A DNA stretch of 64,000 bases from Roseivivax sediminis (GTDB taxonomy: Bacteria > Pseudomonadota > Alphaproteobacteria > Rhodobacterales > Rhodobacteraceae): assembly GCF_900112685.1 (NCBI RefSeq), contig NZ_FOMS01000016.1, forward strand, positions 1 through 64,000. The letters are read 5' to 3'. Position numbers and translations under genes: made by a program. The notes under the pieces are model-generated. The model worked only from the letters and a program-made list of their open reading frames with translations, was not told the DNA's origin and ran no database searches. The stretch's first letter is position 1. Each line of letters opens with the position of its first letter. Below, in pieces: positions 15,968 to 25,772 of this stretch.

Positions 15968-17049
15968 GCGCATCCTCCCGGGCCGACATCTGGTCGTCGC
16001 TTCCCGTTCCCGCGATCCTGATCGACGGCGGCGATCACATCGCAGATCTCAACCCGGCGGCCGAGGGGTTCATGAACAACTCCGCCCGCTGGCTCGTGGG
16101 GCAACCCATCTGGGACCGGCTCGCCGTCGACGCGCCGCTGGAAGAAAGCCTCCTGCGGGCCCGCGAACAGGGCACGCCACTCTTCGTCAACGACGTGGAT
16201 GTCGGCACCGGCAACCGCGCGCCGCTGGTTTGCTCGCTCCACATCGCGCCGGTGACAGGCCAGCCGGGCTGGATGATCATGCTGATTTCCCCGCGCGAAC
16301 TGGCCGGGCGCATGACGCAGAGCCATTCGGTGAAGTCCGCCGCCAAGTCTGCCATCGGCATGGCCGAGATGCTCGCGCACGAGATCAAGAATCCACTCGC
16401 GGGGATCGCGGGGGCGGCACAGCTTCTGTCGATGAACCTCTCCAAGGAAGACCTGGAGCTGACCGATCTCATCGTGGCGGAGACGCGGCGGGTGGTGAAA
16501 CTGCTCGAACAGGTGGAGCAGTTCGGCAATCTTTCGCCGCCGGAGCTGCGGCCGGTCAATCTGCACGACGTGCTCGACCGCGCGCGGCGCTCCGCGCAGC
16601 TCGGGTTCGGCGGGCACATGAAGATCGTGGAGGACTACGACCCCTCGCTGCCGCTGGCGCTGGGGGATCCCGATCAGCTTCTTCAGGTGATCCTGAACCT
16701 TCTTAAGAACGCCTCCGAAGCGGCCGATTCCAAGGAGGGCGGCAAGATCCGCCTGCGGACCTTCTACGAACACAGCTTCCGCCTGCGCCGGGCCGATGGA
16801 TCGGGCCAGTCCGTGCCCCTGCAGATCGAGATCGAGGACGACGGCCCGGGCCTGCCGCCCGACATCAAGGGCGACGTCTTCGATCCGTTCGTGTCGGGCA
16901 AGGAAAACGGCACCGGGCTCGGCCTCGCGCTGGTGTCGAAGATCATTTCGGACCACGGCGGATGGATCTCCGTCGACAGCGTGCCGGGGCGGACGCGGTT
17001 CCGCATCTCGCTGCCGCGCGCGCCCCGCGATGCCAAGGAGAACGACTGA
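15964..17049 (+). CDS. ntrB: NtrB, nitrogen-regulation sensor kinase
   Basis: A 361-residue cytoplasmic kinase: a PAS-like sensor (about 10-120), phosphoacceptor H139 in [20 protein letters not shown], and an ATPase domain with [19 protein letters not shown] and [13 protein letters not shown]. By family knowledge it phosphorylates or dephosphorylates NtrC in response to PII (GlnB) and so to nitrogen status. It is coupled to dusB upstream and ntrC downstream by short overlaps. Confidence 0.95.
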   Translation: MSASSRADIWSSLPVPAILIDGGDHIADLNPAAEGFMNNSARWLVGQPIWDRLAVDAPLEESLLRAREQGTPLFVNDVDVGTGNRAPLVCSLHIAPVTGQPGWMIMLISPRELAGRMTQSHSVKSAAKSAIGMAEMLAHEIKNPLAGIAGAAQLLSMNLSKEDLELTDLIVAETRRVVKLLEQVEQFGNLSPPELRPVNLHDVLDRARRSAQLGFGGHMKIVEDYDPSLPLALGDPDQLLQVILNLLKNASEAADSKEGGKIRLRTFYEHSFRLRRADGSGQSVPLQIEIEDDGPGLPPDIKGDVFDPFVSGKENGTGLGLALVSKIISDHGGWISVDSVPGRTRFRISLPRAPRDAKEND

Positions 17050-18419
17050 TGGACGGCACGGTACTTGTCGCCGACGACGATCGCACGATCCGCACGGTGC
17101 TGACGCAGGCGCTGACGCGGGCCGGTTGCAAGGTTCATGCGACCTCGTCCTTGACCACGCTCATGCGCTGGGTGGGCGAGGGCAAGGGAGACGTGGTGAT
17201 CTCGGACGTGGTCATGCCCGACGGCAACGGGCTCGAGATGCTGCCGAAGATCCAGCACGACCGGCCCGACCTGCCGGTCATCGTGATCTCGGCGCAGAAC
17301 ACGATCATGACGGCGATTCAGGCGGCGGAGGCCGAGGCCTACGATTACCTTCCCAAGCCCTTCGATCTGCCCGACCTGATGAAGCGCACCGCGCGGGCGC
17401 TGGAGAACCGCAACCGCGCGCCCAAGCGGGAGGATCCGGCGATCGGCGCGGATGCCCCGGACGAATTGCCGCTCGTCGGCAAGACGGCCGCCATGCAAGC
17501 GCTCTACCGGCTGGTGGCGAAGGTGATGAACACCGATCTGCCGGTCCTCGTCTGCGGCGAGAGCGGCACCGGCAAGTCGCTGATCGCCAAGGCGATCCAC
17601 GATTTCTCGGACCGCCGCACGCTGCCCTTCGTGACCGTCACGGCGGCCGACCTGTCCGACCTCGAAGGGCCGTCGCGGGTGCTCGCGCGGGTGAAGGGCG
17701 GCACGCTCCTGATCGACGAGATCGCGGATACGCCCGACGAGGTGCAGGCGCGCATCGTGCGGATGATGGACGTGCCCGGCGATCACGTCCCACGCTTTAT
17801 GGCGACCTCGCAGATCGACCTCGCTCACGCGATGGAGGAAGGGCACGTGCGCCGCGACCTCTATTACCGGCTGTCGGGCGCGACGATCAACGTGCCGTCC
17901 CTGCGCGAACGGGTCGAAGACATCGCGCTGCTGACCGACCATTTCCTCGCCCGAGTCGAACGCGAGGGCGGGCCGAAGCGCTGGCTCTCCGAAGAGGCGG
18001 CGGAGCTGTTCCGCCAGTATTCCTGGCCCGGCAACGTGCGCCAGCTCGAGAACGCGGTGCGGCGTCTGTCTCTGACCTCCCGCGCCGACGAGATCACGCG
18101 CGGCGAGGTGGAGGCGGTGCTCGGCAACCAGCCCGAGACCGGGCCGATCCTGAAAGGCGGCGAGTCGGAGAAGCTCGGCACCTCGGTCGCGCGGCACCTG
18201 CGGCGGTATTTCGACCTGCACGGGAACATGCTGCCGCCTCCGGGTCTCTACGCGCGTATCCTGCGCGAGGTGGAGGCACCGCTCATCGAGATCGCGCTGG
18301 AGGCAACGGGCGGAAATCAGGCAAAATGTGCCGATCTGCTCGGGATCAACCGCAATACCCTGAGAAAGAAGATCACCGACCTCGATATTCGCGTGACACG
18401 CCGCCGCAAGTTGATGTAA
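17049..18419 (+). CDS. ntrC: NtrC, nitrogen-regulation response regulator lacking the GAFTGA loop
   Basis: A 456-residue regulator: receiver with D53 in [14 protein letters not shown]+ domain with Walker A GESGTGKS (170-177) and Walker B TLLIDE (219-224), and a Fis-type HTH at about 420-446 ([21 protein letters not shown]). Between the two Walker motifs the GAFTGA loop that touches sigma54 is absent: the sequence runs [28 protein letters not shown]. This is the Rhodobacter-type NtrC, shown in R. capsulatus to activate sigma70 RNA polymerase. ATG shares one base with the ntrB stop (TGATG). Confidence 0.95.
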   Translation: MDGTVLVADDDRTIRTVLTQALTRAGCKVHATSSLTTLMRWVGEGKGDVVISDVVMPDGNGLEMLPKIQHDRPDLPVIVISAQNTIMTAIQAAEAEAYDYLPKPFDLPDLMKRTARALENRNRAPKREDPAIGADAPDELPLVGKTAAMQALYRLVAKVMNTDLPVLVCGESGTGKSLIAKAIHDFSDRRTLPFVTVTAADLSDLEGPSRVLARVKGGTLLIDEIADTPDEVQARIVRMMDVPGDHVPRFMATSQIDLAHAMEEGHVRRDLYYRLSGATINVPSLRERVEDIALLTDHFLARVEREGGPKRWLSEEAAELFRQYSWPGNVRQLENAVRRLSLTSRADEITRGEVEAVLGNQPETGPILKGGESEKLGTSVARHLRRYFDLHGNMLPPPGLYARILREVEAPLIEIALEATGGNQAKCADLLGINRNTLRKKITDLDIRVTRRRKLM

Positions 18420-18540
18420 AACCGCAACAGAACCGTGGCCCTGTCGCAGCGGTGTGCCGAACAGGTGCAGGCTGTGACGGAGAGACCACAATATACGGCG
18501 GTCGACTGCGTGAGGCAGTCCATAACGGCGAGGGGCGGTT

Positions 18541-20808
18541 GTGGCCACTCGGGCACGAGGCATCGACTGGTCGCGTATCGACCGGTTGAGACGGCAGCGC
18601 CGCGTACAGAACGCGGCGACCCTGGGGCTGGTCCTGCTCGGGCCGATCCTGGCTGTCATAACGTACATGGTGCTCGGACCGCTCGACCGCGGCTCGGCCG
18701 ATACGACGACGCTGCGGCTCGTGCTGCTTGCGGACCTCGTCTACATCATCCTCATCGCCGGTCTCGTGCTGTCGCGTGTCGCCGCGCTCATCGCCGCGCG
18801 CCGGGCGCAGTCGGCGGGCTCGCGGCTGCACCTGCGGCTTACCGGCGTCTTCGCGCTGATGGCGCTGCTGCCCACGATCACGGTGGCCGTCTTCGGCGTG
18901 TTGACGATCAATGCCGGGCTGGAGACCTGGTTCTCCACCCGCGTGCAGAACGTCGTCGGCGCCTCGCTCGAGGCTGCCGAGGCCTACGAGGAAGAGCATC
19001 GCGCCGATCTTCAGGCCGATGCGCAGGAACTGGCCGCCTTCCTCGACGCCAACCGCCGCGCCGCACCGCTGCTGACCGACGGGCTCCTGCGCGACATGCT
19101 CGCCAGCGGCCAGTTGCAGATCCAGCGCGGTCTTTCGGAAGCCTTCGTCATCGACGGCGTCGGGGAAATCCACGCCCGTGGCGAAGGGTCGTACCGATTC
19201 TACTACGAACAGCCCGGACAGATCGACTTTGCCGAGGCGGACGCGAACGGTATCACGCTGATCCCCGACTGGGACAACGACGAACTCCGCGCGTTGGTGC
19301 CGCTGCCGGCCTTCGTGGACCGCTACCTCTACGTGACGCGCACCGTCGACGGCGACATCCTCAACCTTCTCGACGACACGCAGGAAACCGCGCGCTTCTA
19401 CCAGCAGCAAGAAAGCGAACGGGGAAGGCGGCTCTTCGATTTCGCGCTGCTCTATCTGGGGTTTGCGGTGTTGCTGATCCTCGCGGCGGTCTGGCTGGGC
19501 CTGTGGTTCGCCGAGCGGCTGTCGCGCCCGGTTGGCCGTCTGACCGGCGCGGCGCAGCGGGTCGGGGCAGGGGATCTCGACGTGCAGGTCAAGGAGGATA
19601 CCGGCGACGACGAAATCGCCATGCTCGGCCGCTACTTCAACCAGATGACCCGCCAGCTCAAGCGCCAGCGCGAGCGCCTGCTGGAGAACACGCGGCAGAT
19701 CGAGCGGCGCCAACGGCTCTTCGACTCGGTTCTGACCTCGGTCACCTCGGGCGTCGCCGGACTCGACGCCGAAGGGCGTGTGGCTTTCGTGAACCGCTCG
19801 GCCGAGCGGCTGCTGGACTGGCAGGAAGAGAACCAGAGCCTGCCGATCCACGTCGCGGTGCCGGAATTCGGCGCGCTCTTCGACCGGCTGCAATCCACCG
19901 GCGCCGAGGTCGTGCAGGAAGAGGTGAAGGTAAGCCGCGAGGGCCGGCTCGAACATCTCCTGGTGCGCATGTCCACGCGCCGCCGCGAGGATCGCAGCCT
20001 TGAAGGTTACGTGGTCGCCTTCGATGACGTGACCGACCTTGTCAGCGCGCAGCGCCTCGCGGCCTGGGGCGACGTCGCCCGCCGCATCGCGCACGAGATC
20101 AAGAACCCGCTCACGCCGATCCAGCTATCCGCCGAACGCATCAAGCGGCGCTACCGCAGGGGGCTGGAGGAGGACGAGGCCGCGCGGCTCGACCAGATGA
20201 CCGACGTAATCGTGCGCCAGACCAACGACCTGCGCCGCATCGTCGACGAGTTTTCCAAATTTGCCCGGATGCCGGAGCCCGAGCGAAAGGACGAAGACCT
20301 GACCGGGCTTCTGCGCGGGGCGGTCCTGCTGCAGGAGACCGGCCAACCCGGCGTGCGGTTCGACATCGACCTGCCGGACATCGAATTGCGCGCCTCGCTC
20401 GACGCCACGATGATCAGCCAGGCGCTGACCAACCTGATGAAGAACGCCGGCGAGGCCATCGAGAGCCTGCAGGAGAAGGGCGCGCCCGAGGGCCACGTTC
20501 CGACGATCGGCGTCACGCTCACGCCGGGCGGCGGCTTTGCCGAGATCCGGATCATCGACAACGGCATCGGCCTCCCGGAAGACCGCGCGCGGCTCTTCGA
20601 GCCGTACGTGACCACCCGCGACAAGGGCACCGGGCTCGGCCTGCCCATCGTCAAGAAGATCATCGAGGAACACGGCGGCACGCTGTCGCTCGAAGATGCG
20701 CCGGCGCCCGAAGGCTGGGCAGGGCATCGCGGCGCGATGGCCGTGGTGCGCCTGCCGGTGGCCGACGCGCCGCCACAAGAGGCCGCGCGCGCGGCGGAAA
20801 CGGTTTGA
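18541..20808 (+). CDS. ntrY: NtrY, membrane-bound sensor kinase of the NtrYX system
   Basis: A 755-residue kinase with a GTG start. N-terminal TM helices lie at about 25-45, 58-80 and 100-122, then a periplasmic loop to about 300 and a TM helix near 305-325; HAMP (RLSRPVGRLTGAAQRVGAGDLDV), a PAS domain, phosphoacceptor H518 in [24 protein letters not shown], and an ATPase domain ending GTGLGLPIVKKIIEEHGG. NtrYX responds to nitrogen and, in related species, to redox and envelope signals. It lies 121 bases after ntrC, so it probably also has its own promoter. Confidence 0.94.
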   Translation: MATRARGIDWSRIDRLRRQRRVQNAATLGLVLLGPILAVITYMVLGPLDRGSADTTTLRLVLLADLVYIILIAGLVLSRVAALIAARRAQSAGSRLHLRLTGVFALMALLPTITVAVFGVLTINAGLETWFSTRVQNVVGASLEAAEAYEEEHRADLQADAQELAAFLDANRRAAPLLTDGLLRDMLASGQLQIQRGLSEAFVIDGVGEIHARGEGSYRFYYEQPGQIDFAEADANGITLIPDWDNDELRALVPLPAFVDRYLYVTRTVDGDILNLLDDTQETARFYQQQESERGRRLFDFALLYLGFAVLLILAAVWLGLWFAERLSRPVGRLTGAAQRVGAGDLDVQVKEDTGDDEIAMLGRYFNQMTRQLKRQRERLLENTRQIERRQRLFDSVLTSVTSGVAGLDAEGRVAFVNRSAERLLDWQEENQSLPIHVAVPEFGALFDRLQSTGAEVVQEEVKVSREGRLEHLLVRMSTRRREDRSLEGYVVAFDDVTDLVSAQRLAAWGDVARRIAHEIKNPLTPIQLSAERIKRRYRRGLEEDEAARLDQMTDVIVRQTNDLRRIVDEFSKFARMPEPERKDEDLTGLLRGAVLLQETGQPGVRFDIDLPDIELRASLDATMISQALTNLMKNAGEAIESLQEKGAPEGHVPTIGVTLTPGGGFAEIRIIDNGIGLPEDRARLFEPYVTTRDKGTGLGLPIVKKIIEEHGGTLSLEDAPAPEGWAGHRGAMAVVRLPVADAPPQEAARAAETV

Positions 20809-20825
20809 ACGGAGAGGGCAGTGAC

Positions 20826-22253
20826 ATGGGCGACATCCTGATCGTCGACGACGAACGCGACATCCGCGAACTCATCGGGGACATCCTCGAGGACGAGGGC
20901 TACACCACCCGGCTTGCGGGCAATTCCGGCGAGGCGATGGCCGAGGTCAACGGCGAGCCGCCGGCGCTCATCATCCTCGACATCTGGCTGAAGGACAGCA
21001 AGATGGACGGGATCGACATCCTCAAGACCGTCAAGCGCGACAATCCGGATATCCCCGTGGTGATCATCTCCGGCCACGGCAACATCGAGATCGCCGTCGC
21101 CGCGATCAAGCAGGGCGCCTACGACTTCATCGAGAAGCCGTTCAACATCGACCAGCTGCTCGTGGTCATCCGCCGCGCGATGGAGACCTCGCGCCTGCGC
21201 CGCGAGAACCTGTCGCTGAAACGGCGCGAGACGCATGCCGCCGAAATGATCGGCGAGAGCCCCGCCTTCCGCACGCTGTCGTCGCAGCTCGACAAGGTCA
21301 CCAAGTCCAACGGGCGGGTGATGCTCACCGGTCCGGCAGGGTCCGGCAAGGAAGTCGCGGCGCGCTACATCCACTCAAGGTCGAACCGCGCGCAGGGGCC
21401 GTTCGTCACCGTCAACTGCGCCGGCGTCGCACCCGAGACCATGGAAGAGACGCTCTTCGGCCGCGAGACCACCGACCGCGGCGTGGAGCCGGGACTTCTG
21501 GAGCAGGCGCATGGCGGCGTGCTCTATTTCGACGAAGTCGCGGACATGCCGCTCGGCACCCAGTCGAAGATCCTGCGCGTGCTTGTCGATCAGCAGTTCC
21601 AGCGGGTCGGCGGTGCCGACAAGGTGCGGGTCGATCTGCGCGTGATCTCCTCGACCAACCGCGATCTCGACACGGAGATCGCCGCCGGACGTTTCCGCCA
21701 GGAACTCTATCACCGGCTCAACGTGGTACCGATCGCGGTGCCGAGCCTCGAGGACCGGCGCGAGGACATTCCCCGGCTCGCCCGCCATTTCGTGGAGCAG
21801 TGCCACAAGGCGCAGGGCCTGCCGCACCGGGACTTCACCGACGACGCCGACGCACTGTTGCAGACGATGGTCTGGCCGGGCAACGTGCGCCAGCTCAAGA
21901 ACCTGGTGGAGCGGGTGCTGATCCTCGGCGAAGGCTCCGGCCCGATCGAGGCTCGCGAATTGCCGCAGGACGGCCCGCGCGACGCCGAGGACGGGCGCGT
22001 GGTCCTGTCCGGCACGCTCGCCACTCTGCCCCTTCGCGAGGCGCGCGAGGCGTTCGAGCGCGAATACCTGCTCACCCAGATAAACCGCTTCGGCGGCAAC
22101 ATCTCCCGCACCGCCAGCTTCGTCGGGATGGAGCGCTCGGCCCTGCACCGCAAGCTGAAGTCACTGGGCGTGGTGACCTCCGCCAAGGGCGGCGCGCGCA
22201 TCGCACAGCTGGGCGAGGAAGAGGAGCCGGAGACCGAGCGCCAGGCAGGCTAG
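20826..22253 (+). CDS. ntrX: NtrX response regulator
   Basis: A 475-residue regulator: receiver with D52 in ALIILDIWLKD, AAA+ domain with a Walker A-like GPAGSGKEVAARYIH and Walker B VLYFDEVADMP, and a C-terminal Fis-type HTH (GGNISRTASFVGMERSALHRKLKSLGV). As is usual for NtrX, the GAFTGA loop is missing: the segment reads ETLFGRETTDRGVEPGLLEQAHGG. The ATG at 20826 is preceded by GGAGAGG; the TTG at 20805 is less likely. Partner of NtrY. Confidence 0.94.
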   Translation: MGDILIVDDERDIRELIGDILEDEGYTTRLAGNSGEAMAEVNGEPPALIILDIWLKDSKMDGIDILKTVKRDNPDIPVVIISGHGNIEIAVAAIKQGAYDFIEKPFNIDQLLVVIRRAMETSRLRRENLSLKRRETHAAEMIGESPAFRTLSSQLDKVTKSNGRVMLTGPAGSGKEVAARYIHSRSNRAQGPFVTVNCAGVAPETMEETLFGRETTDRGVEPGLLEQAHGGVLYFDEVADMPLGTQSKILRVLVDQQFQRVGGADKVRVDLRVISSTNRDLDTEIAAGRFRQELYHRLNVVPIAVPSLEDRREDIPRLARHFVEQCHKAQGLPHRDFTDDADALLQTMVWPGNVRQLKNLVERVLILGEGSGPIEARELPQDGPRDAEDGRVVLSGTLATLPLREAREAFEREYLLTQINRFGGNISRTASFVGMERSALHRKLKSLGVVTSAKGGARIAQLGEEEEPETERQAG

Positions 22254-22296
22254 GCCCGGCGCGCGGACGGAGAGCGCCGGCGGCCGGCCCCCCGGA

Positions 22297-22324
22297 CCCC
22301 CGGAGTATTTGAAGCCCAAAGAAG
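22297..22324 (+). repeat. Rhodobacterales-type 3'-end repeat, copy 1
   Basis: The core at 22297-22324 (pattern CCCCCGGAGTATTTGAAGCC then CAAAGAAG), preceded by GC-rich, partly self-complementary sequence from about 22277, matches the theme of two other copies at 43435 and 53805. It sits 45 bases past the ntrX stop. I see no coding potential in the 255-base gap 22254-22508. Confidence 0.55.
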
Positions 22325-22508
22325 CGGGCGGAGCGGACCATGGCGGGCCGCGCGCCCTGGACGGGCACGGGTCGAAGAGTCGGCCACGCGGCGCGTGCCG
22401 GTTTGGACAATCTGCCCACCCCCGGGCGGGCCGACCTTGGCGCAGATTGACCCCCGCGCGCCGACCTGTCACACCGATGCGTCGGGGGACCTCGCGAAAA
22501 GGCGATCC

Positions 22509-23885
22509 ATGAAGGTCATCATCTGCGGCGCGGGCCAGGTGGGCTGGCAGATCGCCCGGCATCTCTCGGGCGAGCGCAACGACGTTTTCGTCGTCGACAA
22601 CAACCCGGACCTCGTGCGCCGCGCCACAGACACGCTCGACGTGCGCGGCATCGCGGGCTTCGCGTCCTATCCCGACGTGCTCGACCGGGCCGGCGCGCGC
22701 GATGCCGACATGATCATCGCCGCGACCCATTCCGACGAGGTCAACATGGTCACCTGCCAGGTGGCCCATTCGGTCTTCGCGATCCCTCGCAAGATCGCCC
22801 GGCTCAGGGCCAAGTCCTACCTGACGGCGATCTATTCCGACCTCTATCGGCGCGATCACATGCCGATCGACGTGGTGATCAGCCCCGAGCGTGAGGTCGC
22901 CGACGCCGCCCTTCAGCGGCTCGCTCTGCCGGCGGCTTTCGACACGGAGACCTTCCTCGACGGCCACGCGCAGCTTATCGGTCTGCACATCGATGACGAC
23001 TGCCCGATCGTGAACACGCCGCTGCGGCAGCTCACCGACCTCTTTTCCACGCTGCGCTGCGTGGTGGTGGGGGTGTCGCGCGACGGCCGGCTCTTCGCGC
23101 CGGAGCCGCGCGATCAGCTCTTCGTTGGGGACTCGGCCTACTTCGTATGCCACCGCGACGACATCACCCGCCTCCTGGAGATCCTCGGCAAGCCCTATCG
23201 CCAGCAGGAGCGGGTGGTGCTGGTCGGCGGCGGCAATGTCGGGCTGATGGTGGCGCGCGACCTGGAAAGCCGCCAAACGCGGGTGCGCGCGAAGATCATC
23301 GAGCGCAACCGCAAATGTGCCGAACGCGCTGCCGAGGCATTGGAAAAGACCATCGTGCTGAACGGGGACGGACTCGACTCGACGCTGCTGGCGGAAGCCA
23401 ACATCGAACGCGCCGATGCCGTTCTCTGCGTGACCGACGACGACAAGACCAACATGCTGTCCGCCGTGCGCGCCAAGGCCGCCGGCGCCAAGATGTCCAT
23501 CGTGCTGATCAACGATCCGACCCTCGTGCCGCTGATGGAGCCGCTCGGTATCGACGCCTTTATCAACCCGCGCGCCACCACCGTCAGCTCGATCCTGCGC
23601 CACATCCGCCACGGGCGCGTTCGCTCGGTCTATTCCATCGGCGACGGCGAGGCGGAGGTGATCGAGGCCGAGGTCCTTTCGACCTCCACCATCGCCGGTC
23701 AGCGCATCCGCGACATCGACTTCCCCGAGGGCGTTCTCGTGGGCGCGGTGCTGCGCGGCGACAGGATCCAGAAGATCACCGGCGGGCTGAAGATCGAGGA
23801 GGGCGACCTCATCGTGATCTTCGCCATGTCCAAGGACGTGCCGGAGGTCGAGCGGCTCCTGCAGGTCTCCATCGACTTCTTCTGA
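22509..23885 (+). CDS. trkA: TrkA, regulatory NAD-binding subunit of the Trk potassium transporter
   Basis: A 458-residue protein with two tandem RCK units: Rossmann starts MKVIICGAGQVGWQIARHL at 1-19 and VVLVGGGNVGLMVARDL near 237, each followed by a TrkA-C subdomain. It is the cytoplasmic gate of TrkH/TrkG-type K+ uptake, binding NAD(H)/ATP. The start at 22509 begins the first Rossmann strand; upstream frame has no family sequence. trkH follows 5 bases after the stop. Confidence 0.95.
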   Translation: MKVIICGAGQVGWQIARHLSGERNDVFVVDNNPDLVRRATDTLDVRGIAGFASYPDVLDRAGARDADMIIAATHSDEVNMVTCQVAHSVFAIPRKIARLRAKSYLTAIYSDLYRRDHMPIDVVISPEREVADAALQRLALPAAFDTETFLDGHAQLIGLHIDDDCPIVNTPLRQLTDLFSTLRCVVVGVSRDGRLFAPEPRDQLFVGDSAYFVCHRDDITRLLEILGKPYRQQERVVLVGGGNVGLMVARDLESRQTRVRAKIIERNRKCAERAAEALEKTIVLNGDGLDSTLLAEANIERADAVLCVTDDDKTNMLSAVRAKAAGAKMSIVLINDPTLVPLMEPLGIDAFINPRATTVSSILRHIRHGRVRSVYSIGDGEAEVIEAEVLSTSTIAGQRIRDIDFPEGVLVGAVLRGDRIQKITGGLKIEEGDLIVIFAMSKDVPEVERLLQVSIDFF

Positions 23886-23890
23886 GCCTC

Positions 23891-25405
23891 ATGCGCGCGC
23901 TCGCGTCCCTGCCACTGCTTCTGCTCCTCACCGGGATCTTCTCGGCCTCGATGCTTGCGCCGGCCGCGCTGGCGCTGGTGCAGGAGGAGTTCCACGACGC
24001 GCGCAGCTTCTTCTATGCCGGGCTGTCGGGGCTGATCGTGACCACGCTGGTCGCCATCGCCGTGGCCGGACGGCCGCACAATCGCAACCCGATGCGCCAG
24101 CTCCTGGCGCTGGCCCTGGGCTACATCCTGTTGCCGGCGGTTCTGGCCGTGCCGTTCCACGAGGCGGTGCGGACGACCGCGTTCCTCAATGCCTATGTCG
24201 AGATGGTATCGAGCCTGACGACGACGGGCGCGACGCTGTTCGCGCCAGGGCGGCTGTCGGATGCCGAGCATCTGTGGCGCGCGCAGGTCGGTTGGATGGG
24301 CGGCGGGCTTCTGTGGGTGACCGCGGCGGCGATCCTCGCGCCGCTCACGCTCGGCGGGTTCGAGGTCACCGCTGCAGGTGAGCCCGGGCAGACCCCGCCC
24401 CCGGGCGCGGCGCTGCGCGACACCGCCGATCCGCGTGTGCGCCTGGCGCGCGCCGCCGGCGCGCTGCTGCCGCTCTACATCGCGCTTACCGTCGCCGTCT
24501 GGGTCCTGCTGGTGATGGCCGGGGAGGGCACGTTTGTCGCGCTCTGTCACGCGATGGCGACCATGTCGACTTCGGGCATCTCGCCCGTCGGCGGGCTTGC
24601 GGCGGCCGAAGCCGGGATCGTGGGCGAGGCGGTGATCCTCTGCTTCCTTGTGTTCGCGCTGTCACGCCTGACCTTTTCCAGCGACACCGGCGCCTCGCGG
24701 GAGCGGGGACTCTGGCAGGATGCAGAGATCCGGCTCGGCCTGCTGATCGTGGTCGGCGTGCCGGCGGCGCTGTTCCTGCGCCACTGGGTCGCCGCCTTCG
24801 ACATCGGCGACGAGGAGAACCTCGTGGCGGCGCTGCGCTCGCTCTGGGGGGCGCTGTTCACCACCGCCTCGTTCCTGACCACCACCGGGTTCGAGAGCGC
24901 CGAGTGGGACCGCCTTCAGGACTGGTCGGGGCTGGAGACGCCGGGGCTCGTGCTCATGGGGCTCGCCATCGTCGGCGGCGGCGTCGCCACCACCGCGGGC
25001 GGGGTGAAGCTCTTGCGGGTGTTCATCCTCTACATCACCGGCAGGCGGGAGCTGGAGTTGCTTATCCACCCGCATTCGATCGGCCGCGCGGGCCTGCTCA
25101 GCCGCCGCACGCGGCGCGAAGGCGCGTTCATCGCCTGGGTCTTCTTCATGATCTTCGCGCTTACGATGATGGTCATCGTCCTGGCGCTGGCGGCGACCGG
25201 CCTGCGGTTCGAACCGGCCTTCGTGGTGGCGGTGGCCGGGCTGACGAATGCCGGCCCGCTCATCGCGCTTGGCACGGAGATGCCGATCGCGCTGGCGCAG
25301 TACGGGGCCGAGACGCGGCTGGTCTTCGCGCTCGCGATGGTGCTCGGCCGGCTCGAGGTGCTGGCGCTGGTGGTGATGCTGATGCCGGATCTCTGGCGGG
25401 ACTGA
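23891..25405 (+). CDS. trkH: TrkH-family potassium uptake membrane subunit
   Basis: A 504-residue polytopic membrane protein. Selectivity-filter type loops recur: SSLTTTGATLF, ATMSTSGISPVGGL, TASFLTTTGFES and GLTNAGPLIALG, the four P-loops of the Trk/Ktr family. It forms the K+ channel unit gated by TrkA upstream. The ATG at 23891 has no strong Shine-Dalgarno, so it may rely on coupling to trkA. The C-terminus ends just after the last helix (VVMLMPDLWRD). Confidence 0.92.
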   Translation: MRALASLPLLLLLTGIFSASMLAPAALALVQEEFHDARSFFYAGLSGLIVTTLVAIAVAGRPHNRNPMRQLLALALGYILLPAVLAVPFHEAVRTTAFLNAYVEMVSSLTTTGATLFAPGRLSDAEHLWRAQVGWMGGGLLWVTAAAILAPLTLGGFEVTAAGEPGQTPPPGAALRDTADPRVRLARAAGALLPLYIALTVAVWVLLVMAGEGTFVALCHAMATMSTSGISPVGGLAAAEAGIVGEAVILCFLVFALSRLTFSSDTGASRERGLWQDAEIRLGLLIVVGVPAALFLRHWVAAFDIGDEENLVAALRSLWGALFTTASFLTTTGFESAEWDRLQDWSGLETPGLVLMGLAIVGGGVATTAGGVKLLRVFILYITGRRELELLIHPHSIGRAGLLSRRTRREGAFIAWVFFMIFALTMMVIVLALAATGLRFEPAFVVAVAGLTNAGPLIALGTEMPIALAQYGAETRLVFALAMVLGRLEVLALVVMLMPDLWRD

Positions 25406-25532
25406 GACATTCGTGCAAGGGGTGTGTCCGCGCTTCGGATTCGCTCTGGAAGTCCGTGGACTGGGATTCCATACTCGGGTCCGGCGAGGCTCGTGCCGCA
25501 TTGCGGCGTAAACAAGAAAAAAGGCTGTTTCA

Positions 25533-25772
25533 ATGGCTTCCGACAGACAGAACCTGCAGGATGCGTTCCTCAATCACGTCCGGAAGACGAAGGTTCCGGT
25601 GACTGTGTTCCTGATTAACGGGGTGAAATTGCAGGGTGTGATTACCTGGTTCGACAATTTCTGCGTGCTTCTGCGCCGCGACGGTCAGTCGCAGCTTGTC
25701 TACAAGCACGCCATTTCGACCATCATGCCGGCGCAGCCGATCAACCTCTACGACTCCGAAGAGGGATCTTGA
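25533..25772 (+). CDS. hfq: Hfq, RNA chaperone
   Basis: A 79-residue Sm-like protein. Sm1 ([29 protein letters not shown]) and Sm2 ([21 protein letters not shown]) are intact, including the YKHAIST motif that lines the U-binding pore. It assembles as a hexamer and matches small RNAs to messages. The 127-base gap after trkH supplies its promoter region. Its stop overlaps hflX by 4 bases. Confidence 0.98.
   Translation: MASDRQNLQDAFLNHVRKTKVPVTVFLINGVKLQGVITWFDNFCVLLRRDGQSQLVYKHAISTIMPAQPINLYDSEEGS

Noticed and set aside
16764-18668. 634-codon minus-strand frame opposite ntrB-ntrC
   Set aside because: Shadow of ntrBC; no family resemblance and it spans two real genes.
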